A stretch of 8,155 nucleotides of DNA from DASVSL01 sp036388095 (GCA_036388095.1 DASVSL010000062.1:1-8155); one strand, 5' to 3'. Shown: positions 1-5,691, numbered from the stretch's first letter. The notes: generated by a model not told the origin, from the letters alone. Program-made: numbers and translations.

Positions 1-405
1 GTACCGTTCATCGGTGCCAGTGGCCGGTTCTTAAATACGATGCTCGAAGCCGCCGGTATGGTGCGCGACGACGTCTACATCACCAATATCGTTAAATACC
101 GTCCGCCAGATAACCGCGACCCGACCAAAGATGAAAAGGCAGCGTTTTGGCCGTATTTACTCCGCCAATTGAAAATCATCGATCCGCGTGTTGTTATTAC
201 ACTCGGTCGTCACAGTGGGGCAGCCTTCATCCCAGACCTCGTTATTTCGACCGATCATGGCCATGCCCGAAAAGTGCTATTCGATGAGCACGAGTTCATC
301 GCCATTCCGCTCTACCACCCTGCGGCCGCGCTCTATAACGGCGGCATGCGCCAAACGTTGATCGATGATTTTTTGACGGCTGCAACCCTCGCTCAGCAAA
401 CCTGA
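1..405 (+). CDS. Uracil-DNA glycosylase, family 4-like (5' end outside window)
   Basis: Three-prime part (134 codons) of a UDG-superfamily protein that removes uracil from DNA in base excision repair. The reading frame is open from base 1, so the first methionine in the window (base 40) is internal. Visible family signatures are PFIGASGRFL near the N-terminal edge (compare PFVGRAG in family 4), then VYITNIVKYRPPDNRDP, then VVITLGRHS, and the C-terminal active-site motif HPAAAL (His at bases 316-318). The catalytic GE-PG motif would lie upstream and cannot be seen. In typical family 4 enzymes two of the four 4Fe-4S cysteines lie in KCRPP and about 16 residues later. Here these positions are Tyr (97-99) and Phe (145-147), so the cluster is probably altered or absent. 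No terminator follows; the promoter of the next gene starts 4 bases after the stop. Family assignment is confident, the exact subfamily is not. Confidence 0.88.
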   Translation, partial: VPFIGASGRFLNTMLEAAGMVRDDVYITNIVKYRPPDNRDPTKDEKAAFWPYLLRQLKIIDPRVVITLGRHSGAAFIPDLVISTDHGHARKVLFDEHEFIAIPLYHPAAALYNGGMRQTLIDDFLTAATLAQQT

Positions 406-408
406 CTA

Positions 409-437
409 TTGACAAAACAAAAACAATTTGCTATTAT
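409..437 (+). promoter_or_regulatory. Sigma70-type promoter of the 468 gene
   Basis: TTGACA at 409-414, a 17-base spacer, then TATTAT at 432-437, with TG at 429-430 giving an extended -10. The predicted start is near 444, leaving a leader of about 24 bases that is A-rich and has no Shine-Dalgarno. This is the strongest promoter match in the window. Confidence 0.8.
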
Positions 438-467
438 ATAGATAGTAACCAAGCAAAAACAAAAAAT

Positions 468-1040
468 ATGTCAGCACAAGAACGATTCCACCTTACTTCA
501 CAAGAAGCCGAACAGCCGGTAGTTACTATGGATCTAAAGGCTGGTGAGTCGCTGCACCGCGGCGAGTATATCGACGTCAGTACCGAAAATCTGAACGACA
601 TCTATGATCTTTTTCCAGAAATTGACCGTGCCAAAGTGCGTGTGCAAATCGGTGGGTCAGAGACTGAAGGCTACGAACTGTCCGAACCAGACGAGCAGGG
701 GATTGTCACGCTGCATATTGGCCTCGATGACGCCTCCGAAACGCTCCCGTATGCGCTGAGTAAGCATGCTGATGTCGCCGCCGATCGTCCGCATCACAGT
801 TCTACCACGGCTGCACTAGCCGAGAGTGGCACGCAGGTTGAAGATCTGACCGGCAGTCACGGGCCCAATGTTAAAGCTGCCATGCACGGTGGGGTGCCGG
901 CATTCCAGTTCATGGAAGCAGTCGGGCAGATGGCTGAACACTACGCACCTGGTGAGCGCCGCGCTCGCAAGGCCGTCCGAGCCGCCAAGCCACACCCTGT
1001 CGTATCTGTCGAACGCGACCCGAACGTCAGTCGCTACTAG
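468..1040 (+). CDS. Hypothetical acidic protein, 190 aa
   Basis: I do not recognise this protein. It starts at ATG 468, about 24 bases after the predicted transcription start, behind an A-rich leader (AAACAAAAAAT) with no Shine-Dalgarno. It has no cysteine, signal peptide or membrane segment, so it is probably cytoplasmic. The N-terminal ~105 residues are acidic (runs such as DIYDLFPEIDRA, SEPDEQG, LDDASE) and seem to alternate beta strands and turns. A Ser/Thr/His-rich linker follows. The last ~50 residues become basic (GERRARKAVRAAKPHP), which could contact nucleic acid or another acidic partner; that is inference. Coding status rests on the excellent promoter, the length and codon use like that of its neighbours. 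Overlapping frames (816-1061 minus, 868-1050 plus) are shadows. No intrinsic terminator is visible after the stop. Confidence 0.72.
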   Translation: MSAQERFHLTSQEAEQPVVTMDLKAGESLHRGEYIDVSTENLNDIYDLFPEIDRAKVRVQIGGSETEGYELSEPDEQGIVTLHIGLDDASETLPYALSKHADVAADRPHHSSTTAALAESGTQVEDLTGSHGPNVKAAMHGGVPAFQFMEAVGQMAEHYAPGERRARKAVRAAKPHPVVSVERDPNVSRY

Positions 1041-1052
1041 ACAACGATAGAT

Positions 1053-1106
1053 TTGATACATTTATACAATAATATTGCTATAAACTGATAATTATTATAT
1101 TATAAT
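1053..1106 (+). promoter_or_regulatory. Probable promoter region of the 1147 gene
   Basis: The 85-base gap after the 468 gene is very AT-rich. An extended -10 (TGc then TATAAA at 1079-1084) has only a poorly spaced -35 candidate, TTGATA at 1053-1058 with a 20-base gap. A perfect TATAAT at 1101-1106 pairs with TTGCTA at 1075-1080, again spaced 20. Which one is used cannot be decided by eye. Confidence 0.45.
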
Positions 1107-1132
1107 AAAGTCCGAGTTCTTTGACATGACGA

Positions 1133-1140
1133 GAGAGGTG
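1133..1140 (+). promoter_or_regulatory. Shine-Dalgarno that sets the start at 1147
   Basis: GAGAGGTG ends 6 bases before ATG 1147. The in-frame upstream ATG at 1126 has no such site, and the Shine-Dalgarno would lie inside its coding region, so 1147 is preferred. Confidence 0.65.
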
Positions 1141-1146
1141 CTTTTG

Positions 1147-1962
1147 ATGCACGTTCTGCTGCGATCCGACCCATCGAGCTTCACCCAACCTTTGGATAGC
1201 ATACTCGACAGTTTCAGTACACAGATGGATACTTTGGTGGTTTCCGCGATGTGCATATTGCTTTTAGTGGCTACTACCTACAGCATCACGCGTACCTTCA
1301 AAATGGATGAGGTAACTCCGATCTTCAAGATAGCCGTGGTCATTCCTCTGGTTCCTGTCGCGATGATGCTCTTCTACGTAGTTGCGGCGCTTCTCTACAG
1401 GGAGCTGGGTGGTGAAGCTAGGTCCGAATCTGAGCCGTCGCCTCACTGGACAGTCAACTGGTCGGTGGTGGGGGAAGTCGGTAGATGGATCTTAGGACTC
1501 GTCGTCTGCCTCGCCATCGCCTGGTACGTCTGGCGACGCATCGTTCGGCGCAAGCAAGTACTTCGTGCCGTCATCGAAGCTGAACAAGTTCGCCGCCAGC
1601 AACTGGCTGCACGTAATCACCGGGATGTCCGGGGCCTCGACTACGCCAAGTCACACGGTCTTGTCACCGATGATGAGATCCAGACATTGGACGCGAACGT
1701 CCTGCAAGACATGATCGACGCCGCTAACCCGATGGCCGATCTGCTGATATCAAGCCTCGACCTGCTTGTCGAATACGAGCGGGACAAGCTTGTCCTCGGC
1801 AGGCGAGAGCGTAAGCGTCGCGACGAACTGAAGGCGTTGATCCACGAGCTCAGGACGATTCCTGAAGTCGTACGGCTACGAGCAATCGGCGCCGAGACCG
1901 ACGAGTTCCTCGTCGACGCCCAGGGGCGGCTCGACCGCGCCAAGCAGCTGCCCGAGGGCTGA
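1147..1962 (+). CDS. Hypothetical membrane protein, three predicted TM helices, 271 aa
   Basis: I do not recognise a family. Start 1147 is chosen from the Shine-Dalgarno; starting at 1126 would add 7 residues. Three hydrophobic segments are visible: about 28-48 (with LVVSAMCILLLVATTY), 62-84 (with IAVVIPLVPVAMMLFYVV) and 112-132 (with WILGLVVCLAIAWYVW). Basic residues after the third (RRIVRRK) put the C-terminal half in the cytoplasm by the positive-inside rule. Residues ~133-271 are highly charged and helical-looking (EAEQVRRQQLAARNHR, ERDKLVLGRRERKRRDELK), probably coiled coil, with no catalytic motif seen. The loop between TM2 and TM3 is short and Glu/Ser-rich. Codon use is less uniform than in rnj or ftsK (AGG, ATA and CGA occur), which may mean low expression or later acquisition. 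It appears to be transcribed alone and ends at its own hairpin. Confidence 0.75.
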   Translation: MHVLLRSDPSSFTQPLDSILDSFSTQMDTLVVSAMCILLLVATTYSITRTFKMDEVTPIFKIAVVIPLVPVAMMLFYVVAALLYRELGGEARSESEPSPHWTVNWSVVGEVGRWILGLVVCLAIAWYVWRRIVRRKQVLRAVIEAEQVRRQQLAARNHRDVRGLDYAKSHGLVTDDEIQTLDANVLQDMIDAANPMADLLISSLDLLVEYERDKLVLGRRERKRRDELKALIHELRTIPEVVRLRAIGAETDEFLVDAQGRLDRAKQLPEG

Positions 1963-1989
1963 GCCTCATCTCGTCATGACTCGGATAGT

Positions 1990-2036
1990 CCGTCCTACCT
2001 GCGCACTGCGCGCAGGTAGGACGGCACCTACTTTTT
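1990..2036 (+). terminator. Hairpin and U-tract after the membrane protein gene
   Basis: A perfect 15-bp stem (1990-2004 with 2010-2024) closes a 5-base loop. The T-run TTTTT (2032-2036) starts 7 bases after the stem, which is too far for an ideal terminator. A second fold pairs GTAGG (2016-2020) with CCTAC (2027-2031), directly next to the T-run, and can extend to 7 bp through a wobble and an A-T pair. The two folds exclude each other because they share the GTAGG strand. Confidence 0.75.
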
Positions 2037-2088
2037 GCCTGTATACCGCCAGATAGATGTCTGTCGATATACCAGCAAAAGACCATCA

Positions 2089-2109
2089 TGCTATACTGGA
2101 TGCATCCAG
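2089..2109 (+). promoter_or_regulatory. rnj promoter with overlapping palindrome
   Basis: Extended -10: TG at 2089-2090, then TATACT at 2092-2097. No convincing -35 is present 16-18 bases upstream. The perfect 14-bp palindrome CTGGATGCATCCAG (2096-2109) begins inside the -10 and covers the expected start point near 2104, where a repressor could act. The implied leader is about 88 bases. TATACC also occurs at 2042-2047 and 2068-2073, without further promoter support. Confidence 0.6.
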
Positions 2110-2174
2110 CAGGGAGAGTTGCGGCCACATTACTTGCACCCACCCCTTAAACTGAAACCTCATTTTGATAAACG

Positions 2175-2180
2175 AAAGGA
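2175..2180 (+). promoter_or_regulatory. Shine-Dalgarno of rnj
   Basis: AAAGGA lies 11 bases before ATG 2192. This is acceptable because the match is to the 5' part of the consensus AAAGGAGG. A rival, AAGGA at 2222-2226, lies 4 bases before the in-frame ATG 2231, so a start 13 codons later remains possible. Confidence 0.5.
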
Positions 2181-2191
2181 ACTAACAACCT

Positions 2192-4462
2192 ATGGGTCAA
2201 CAACGACTCAAAGGGCCCGCTAAGGACGACATGTCCAAACGGCCTGCCAACCAACAACGTAAAAAATCTGACAATACTGTCCTGAACAACACCGCCACCC
2301 GGCGCGGTGAAGTCTTTCGGGCGCAGCGTCGCACCAGTGAGAACGTCAATGTCCGTGCCAGCCAGCATGTCATCGATGTGCCGGTTAACAAATCACGCTA
2401 CAACGGCTACGAAGGCCGCCAGTTCAGCCTGGCCGACATGAAACGTCGCCGTCCGACCGCCAACGTCCCAAGCCTCAAGGTCATCCCACTGGGCGGACTC
2501 GGTGAAATGGGTATCGGCAAAAACATGATGGCCCTGGAATACGACCAGGACATCATCGTCATCGACATGGGCTTCTTGTTCCCGGGCGGCGACTACCCAG
2601 GTATCAACTACATCACGCCTGATATTACCTACCTCGAAGAGAACAAGCACAAGATTCGCGGCCACGTCTTTACGCACGGTCACCTCGACCACATCGGTGC
2701 CTTTCGGCACCTGATCCACCGTATTCCGGCACCGGTCTACGGCAGCAAGTTCACCCTCGGCATGATTGAAAAGACGATGGAAGAAGCCACCAGCGGCTAC
2801 ACCCCGGAGTACAACGAACTGAGCCCCGAAGCCCATGAACGCGTTCAGCTAGGCGACAGTTTCAGTATCGAACTCGTCCGGGTCAATCACTCGATTCCTG
2901 ACGCTACCGCCGTCGTCGTTCGCACGCCGGTTGGTAACCTGGTCGACACCGGTGACTGGCGCTTCGAAGAAAAGCCCGTCGATGGCCGTCCATTCGACCT
3001 CGACCGTCTGACCGAAATTGCCACCAAAGAAGGCATTCTGATGCTGATGAACGAAAGCACCAACTGTGAATCCGAAGGCACCCATACCCACGGCGAATTC
3101 GATATCCAGCAGAGCTTCGGCGAAATTATGCAGGGCTACCCAAATAGCCGTATCATCCTGAGTACGTTTTCGAGCCAGATTCACCGTATCCAGTTGATCC
3201 TCGACGAGGCCAAGCGCAACAACCGCAAGGTCGCCTTTGCTGGCTACAGCATGATCCAAAACGTCGAGCTGGCGCTGCGCACCGGCACGATCAAAGTACC
3301 CAAAGACACTGTCGTCAAGATGGACGATCTGGTCAAACTACCTGACGGACAAGTCTTGCTGGTGTGTACCGGTTCACAGGGCGAATTTAACGCCGTCCTC
3401 AACCGCATGGCCTCGGGCGCGCACAAGCACATCAAAGTCAAAAGTTCAGATGTCGTCGTCTTTTCATCCAACCCGATTCCGGGTAATGAAAAGTACGTCG
3501 TTCGCACTGTCGATGGTCTGATGCGCGAGGGCAGTGGGGTTATTCAGAACGGCAAATCACACCTGACGGGCGTCGGTCCGATCCATATCTCGGGTCACGG
3601 CTTCTACGACGACCACATCAAACTGATCACCGCCCTCAACCCGAAATTCTACCTGCCGATCCACGGCGAGTTCCACATGCTCGTCCATAACGCCGAACTC
3701 GCCCACAAAGAATGCGCTATTCCGAAAGAAAACATTTTCGTCTGCGACTCGGGTGACGTCATCGAGCTGTATCACGATGGAACTGCCAAAAAGACCGGCC
3801 GGGTGCCTGTCGGTGGTGTCATGTACGACGACTCGGGCGCCGAAGTCAGCGAAGTCGTGTTGAAAGACCGCATCCACATGAGTCACGAAGGCATGTTCGT
3901 CGTCGTGCTGACCGTGGCGCGTGGCAATGGCCGCTTACTGACCAGTCCGGACATCATCAGCCGCGGGTTCATTTATCTGCGCGATAGCGAAGAGCTTATG
4001 AACCTGATTCGTCAGTACCTCAAGCAAAAAGTCGGGCGTCTCAGCATGGGCCGCAAGGACATGGAAAGCTTCAAAAAAGAGCTCAAAGACGAGATTACCC
4101 ACATTCTGTACGACCAGACTAAACGCACCCCAATCGTCATCCCAGTCATCAACGAGATTGGTGGCGGTGGTGGTGGCCAACAGGGCGGTGCCGGTCGTGG
4201 CAACCAAGCCGGACGTCCGCAGAACGCTCAGGGCGGCCGTGGTCCCCAGGCGCAAGGTGCTTCACAAGGTGGTCAGAACGGTCGTCGACCTCAGCAGAAC
4301 CAACCACAGCCAGGCCAATCAAATCAGTCTCAGCGTAAACCAGCCCCGGTCAGCCGACCACCGCAGCGTGACACGTTCGTCCAGGCCCCAGCCATTCCTG
4401 AACTCCGCAATCAGCCCCCGTTCGTCCAGGAACCCGAAAACAAGCACATCCGCGAGATTTAG
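2192..4462 (+). CDS. rnj: Ribonuclease J (metallo-beta-lactamase/beta-CASP)
   Basis: RNase J is a zinc-dependent ribonuclease with endonucleolytic and 5'-3' exonucleolytic activity in mRNA decay and rRNA maturation, acting in the cytoplasm. At 756 aa it is about 200 longer than Bacillus RNase J1 (about 555). Order: a basic, probably disordered extension (1 to ~85); the beta-lactamase fold with HGHLDHIGA (metal ligands His162, His164, Asp166, His167), His233 in NHSIPDA and Asp255 in TGDWRF; the beta-CASP domain (STFSSQIHRIQ, CTGSQGE); then HISGHG (465-470) and PIHGE (His491), the last metal ligand. All expected ligands are present, so it should be active. Residues ~657-756 form a Gly/Gln/Arg/Pro-rich low-complexity tail, probably an RNA- or partner-binding arm. 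ATG 2192 is preferred, ATG 2231 is the alternative. It is transcribed alone from an extended -10 promoter and closed by a strong terminator. Confidence 0.97.
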   Translation: MGQQRLKGPAKDDMSKRPANQQRKKSDNTVLNNTATRRGEVFRAQRRTSENVNVRASQHVIDVPVNKSRYNGYEGRQFSLADMKRRRPTANVPSLKVIPLGGLGEMGIGKNMMALEYDQDIIVIDMGFLFPGGDYPGINYITPDITYLEENKHKIRGHVFTHGHLDHIGAFRHLIHRIPAPVYGSKFTLGMIEKTMEEATSGYTPEYNELSPEAHERVQLGDSFSIELVRVNHSIPDATAVVVRTPVGNLVDTGDWRFEEKPVDGRPFDLDRLTEIATKEGILMLMNESTNCESEGTHTHGEFDIQQSFGEIMQGYPNSRIILSTFSSQIHRIQLILDEAKRNNRKVAFAGYSMIQNVELALRTGTIKVPKDTVVKMDDLVKLPDGQVLLVCTGSQGEFNAVLNRMASGAHKHIKVKSSDVVVFSSNPIPGNEKYVVRTVDGLMREGSGVIQNGKSHLTGVGPIHISGHGFYDDHIKLITALNPKFYLPIHGEFHMLVHNAELAHKECAIPKENIFVCDSGDVIELYHDGTAKKTGRVPVGGVMYDDSGAEVSEVVLKDRIHMSHEGMFVVVLTVARGNGRLLTSPDIISRGFIYLRDSEELMNLIRQYLKQKVGRLSMGRKDMESFKKELKDEITHILYDQTKRTPIVIPVINEIGGGGGGQQGGAGRGNQAGRPQNAQGGRGPQAQGASQGGQNGRRPQQNQPQPGQSNQSQRKPAPVSRPPQRDTFVQAPAIPELRNQPPFVQEPENKHIREI

Positions 4463-4477
4463 GCGCTTCGCAACTTG

Positions 4478-4518
4478 CCGAGACTGCACGGGCTTATCTA
4501 GGCTCGGTTCTGCCCGTG
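4478..4518 (+). promoter_or_regulatory. Competing RNA pairings upstream of the rnj terminator
   Basis: CACGGGC (4487-4493) is perfectly complementary to GCCCGTG (4512-4518), which overlaps all but the first base with the 5' arm of the terminator stem. With a 3-base bulge the pairing extends to 10 bp (AGAC with GTCT). In addition CCGAG (4478-4482) pairs with CTCGG (4503-4507). Both pairings together give an H-type pseudoknot topology; the second one would block the terminator. Function is not shown, and a mere by-product of the 3' end is possible. Confidence 0.4.
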
Positions 4519-4550
4519 TCTGACTTCGGTCGGGCGCGGGTTCTTTTTTT
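4513..4550 (+). terminator. Intrinsic terminator of rnj
   Basis: A 12-bp stem (4513-4524 with 4529-4540, including three G-U pairs) closes an extra-stable UUCG tetraloop with C-G closing pair. The run TTCTTTTTTT (4541-4550) follows at once. This is a textbook rho-independent terminator on the + strand. Confidence 0.93.
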
Positions 4551-4607
4551 GAAATACGAACACACTAGCTAGGCCACGATTGACCCGCTCTTAAGGGATT
4601 CGCTAGC

Positions 4608-4632
4608 TACCATTCCATATAAATGGTATAGT
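4608..4632 (+). promoter_or_regulatory. Promoter of the 4684 gene with overlapping inverted repeat
   Basis: Extended -10: TG at 4624-4625, then TATAGT at 4627-4632. No good -35 at 17 bases; TTGACC at 4580-4585 is too far away. A perfect inverted repeat TACCATT-N7-AATGGTA (4608-4628) covers the spacer and enters the -10, so it lies upstream of the expected start (~4639) and would act as DNA rather than RNA. CTAGCTA occurs twice just upstream (4565-4571 and 4603-4609). Confidence 0.55.
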
Positions 4633-4667
4633 ACGTTTTATTCTGTAAGAATCAGATGTACCTATGC

Positions 4668-4673
4668 GAGGAG
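4668..4673 (+). promoter_or_regulatory. Shine-Dalgarno that argues for a TTG start at 4684
   Basis: GAGGAG ends 1 base before GTG 4675, too close for initiation, but 10 bases before the in-frame TTG at 4684. A four-codon frame (ATG 4664 to TGA 4678) also covers the site. Confidence 0.45.
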
Positions 4674-4683
4674 AGTGAGTCAT

Positions 4684-5034
4684 TTGGATATCAGGACAAC
4701 ACGTCTGAACGACAATGTGATCATCGTCGTCGAGGGCCTACGCAGTAGTTCGAAAGCCGTTACCGCCGTCCTCGCCCTGAAGGTCGTGGATCGTTTGGTC
4801 CAAGCTCTAAGGCGACAGTTCCCGTTGTATCAGGTCTCGCGTAGTAAGATACACATTCACGACGAATACAGTGTTGTGATGGTTCGACAGCAGCACGCAC
4901 CCGTGCAGCCCGTGAACCGCGCCAATACCGAAACGAGGCAAATCGATGAATTCGCCCAGGGCAAGCTAGCCGAGATACTGGCAGATGAGCTTCGCCGCAT
5001 CATACGTCGACAAGTTGAGCGCGGGCGCTCGTGA
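4684..5034 (+). CDS. Hypothetical small basic protein, 116 aa
   Basis: I recognise no family. The start is uncertain: TTG 4684 has a properly spaced Shine-Dalgarno, while GTG 4675 would add three residues (Met-Ser-His) but lies 1 base after it. The pattern suggests strand (NVIIVVEG, 11-18), long helix (SSSKAVTAVLALKVVDRLVQ, 21-40), strand (KIHIHDE, 55-61), strand (YSVVMVRQ, 62-69), Pro-rich turn and a charged C-terminal helix (~83-113, ending DELRRIIRRQVERGRS). This beta-alpha-beta-beta-alpha order recalls small ferredoxin-like folds, though I see no motif that proves it. It has no cysteine, signal peptide or membrane helix, so it is presumably cytoplasmic. It has its own promoter with an inverted repeat and its own terminator, so it is probably a single, regulated unit. 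The minus-strand frame at 4857-5201 is a shadow. Confidence 0.65.
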   Translation: MDIRTTRLNDNVIIVVEGLRSSSKAVTAVLALKVVDRLVQALRRQFPLYQVSRSKIHIHDEYSVVMVRQQHAPVQPVNRANTETRQIDEFAQGKLAEILADELRRIIRRQVERGRS

Positions 5035-5053
5035 AGCGGGATAGCACTTCTCT

Positions 5054-5093
5054 GGCCTACACCAGCCTCTGTGGCGGGGTAGGTCGCTTTTTT
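5054..5093 (+). terminator. Intrinsic terminator of the 4684 gene
   Basis: GGCCTAC (5054-5060) pairs with GTAGGTC (5079-5085), one G-U pair. An inner GCC/GGC helix with a TCTGT loop can form inside. Six T (5088-5093) follow 2 bases after the stem. The CCTAC/GTAGG core also occurs in the hairpin at 1990-2024. Confidence 0.82.
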
Positions 5094-5115
5094 ATATCTA
5101 GGCAAAGCGGATACA

Positions 5116-5144
5116 TTGACACAACACTGTAAGTATGTTAAAAT
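5116..5144 (+). promoter_or_regulatory. Sigma70-type promoter of the 5200 gene
   Basis: TTGACA (5116-5121), a 17-base spacer ending in the extended -10 element TGt (5136-5138), then TAAAAT (5139-5144). The expected start is near 5151. Short inverted repeats lie over the -10 (AGTAT-N6-ATACT, 5132-5147) and just after it (AAGTG-N5-CACTT, 5148-5162). An open frame reading from TTG 5116 is therefore not the gene start. Confidence 0.8.
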
Positions 5145-5188
5145 ACTAAGTGTTAGGCACTTGGTTGCTTCGTACCCACTATCCCCTC

Positions 5189-5194
5189 GGAGGG
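5189..5194 (+). promoter_or_regulatory. Shine-Dalgarno that sets the start at 5200
   Basis: GGAGGG ends 5 bases before ATG 5200, ideal spacing and the best ribosome site in the window. Confidence 0.8.
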
Positions 5195-5199
5195 ACACC

Positions 5200-5625
5200 A
5201 TGTCTCACATCGTTACCGTCACACACACCTTGCTCGACAACCGCTTGACCAACGCACCGACCGTGGAGATTACGATTCTCGGCGCTCGCTATCTCTGGCA
5301 GGGGAGCAAGCGTCAGCTGCTGGCCCGGACACTCATCCGCAAGCTTTGCACTGCCGGCCCGTTCCGCGGCGTCGAGTTTGTGGATAATGCGAACGAGACG
5401 GAGAACAGCCTGATCTTCAGGCTCATCCTACCGTGCGGCACCAAGCCCCAGCAGGCAGGTCGGGTCTACCACAAGGTCATCGATGCCCTCGACGAATACT
5501 GGAACGGCCACCACCGTGACAGCGGCCCGTCCGAGGGATCGGCAATGCGGCGACCCGCCACCCGGCAGGCGTACGACGTCAGACTGACAAGCTTCGCTGA
5601 GCTTCGCCAGCTGCAAGACGCCTGA
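5200..5625 (+). CDS. Hypothetical small protein, 141 aa
   Basis: I recognise no family. ATG 5200 is fixed by the Shine-Dalgarno and by a promoter whose predicted transcript starts near 5151. Visible pattern: strand (HIVTVTH, 3-9), strand (TVEITILGARYL, 21-32), helix (KRQLLARTLIRKLCTAG, 37-53), strand (GVEFVDNA, 57-64), strand (SLIFRLILP, 70-78), helix (AGRVYHKVIDALDEYWNG, 86-103), then a polar, probably flexible tail rich in Ser, Pro and Arg. There are two cysteines (50 and 79) and no metal-binding pair, signal peptide or membrane helix. The order of strands and helices resembles that predicted for the neighbouring small gene at 4684; identity is too low to claim homology by eye. It ends before a GC-rich hairpin without a U-tract. 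Confidence 0.72.
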   Translation: MSHIVTVTHTLLDNRLTNAPTVEITILGARYLWQGSKRQLLARTLIRKLCTAGPFRGVEFVDNANETENSLIFRLILPCGTKPQQAGRVYHKVIDALDEYWNGHHRDSGPSEGSAMRRPATRQAYDVRLTSFAELRQLQDA

Positions 5626-5629
5626 CACT

Positions 5630-5667
5630 GCGGCCCGTTTCCACCCATTAGGGGAGACGCGGGCCGC
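5630..5667 (+). other. GC-rich hairpin without U-tract after the 5200 gene
   Basis: GCGGCCCG (5630-5637) pairs perfectly with CGGGCCGC (5660-5667) around a 22-base loop. It starts 5 bases after the stop codon. No T-run follows, so it is not a standard terminator; it could stabilise the 3' end. A smaller hairpin, CAAGC with GCTTG (5678-5694), follows. Confidence 0.55.
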
Positions 5668-5691
5668 TCGTCATGTCCAAGCATAAGCCGC

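Noticed and set aside
1041..1125. Inverted repeat ATAATAT/ATATTAT between the 468 and 1147 genes
   Set aside because: The region is almost all A and T, so such matches are expected by chance.
2035..2223. Plus-strand frame of 62 codons before rnj
   Set aside because: It starts at a TTG beside the upstream T-run, has no ribosome site and covers the rnj promoter and leader.
2393..4255. Several long minus-strand open frames opposite rnj
   Set aside because: They mirror the strong codon bias of rnj and have no recognisable domains, promoters or ribosome sites.
4158..4523. Open frame of 121 codons overlapping the rnj 3' end in another frame
   Set aside because: It is a shadow of the Gly/Gln/Arg-rich low-complexity tail, whose repetitive codons stay open in a second frame, and it runs into the terminator stem.
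4656..4745. Short frame from ATG 4656 and four-codon frame from ATG 4664 before the 4684 gene
   Set aside because: Neither has a ribosome site of its own; the first ends at an early stop and the second merely covers the Shine-Dalgarno.
5116..5199. 28-codon N-terminal extension of the 5200 gene
   Set aside because: The would-be TTG start is the first triplet of the -35 hexamer, and a strong Shine-Dalgarno sets ATG 5200.
4857..5201. Minus-strand frame of 114 codons
   Set aside because: It crosses a terminator and the promoter of the 5200 gene and lies opposite two better-supported genes.
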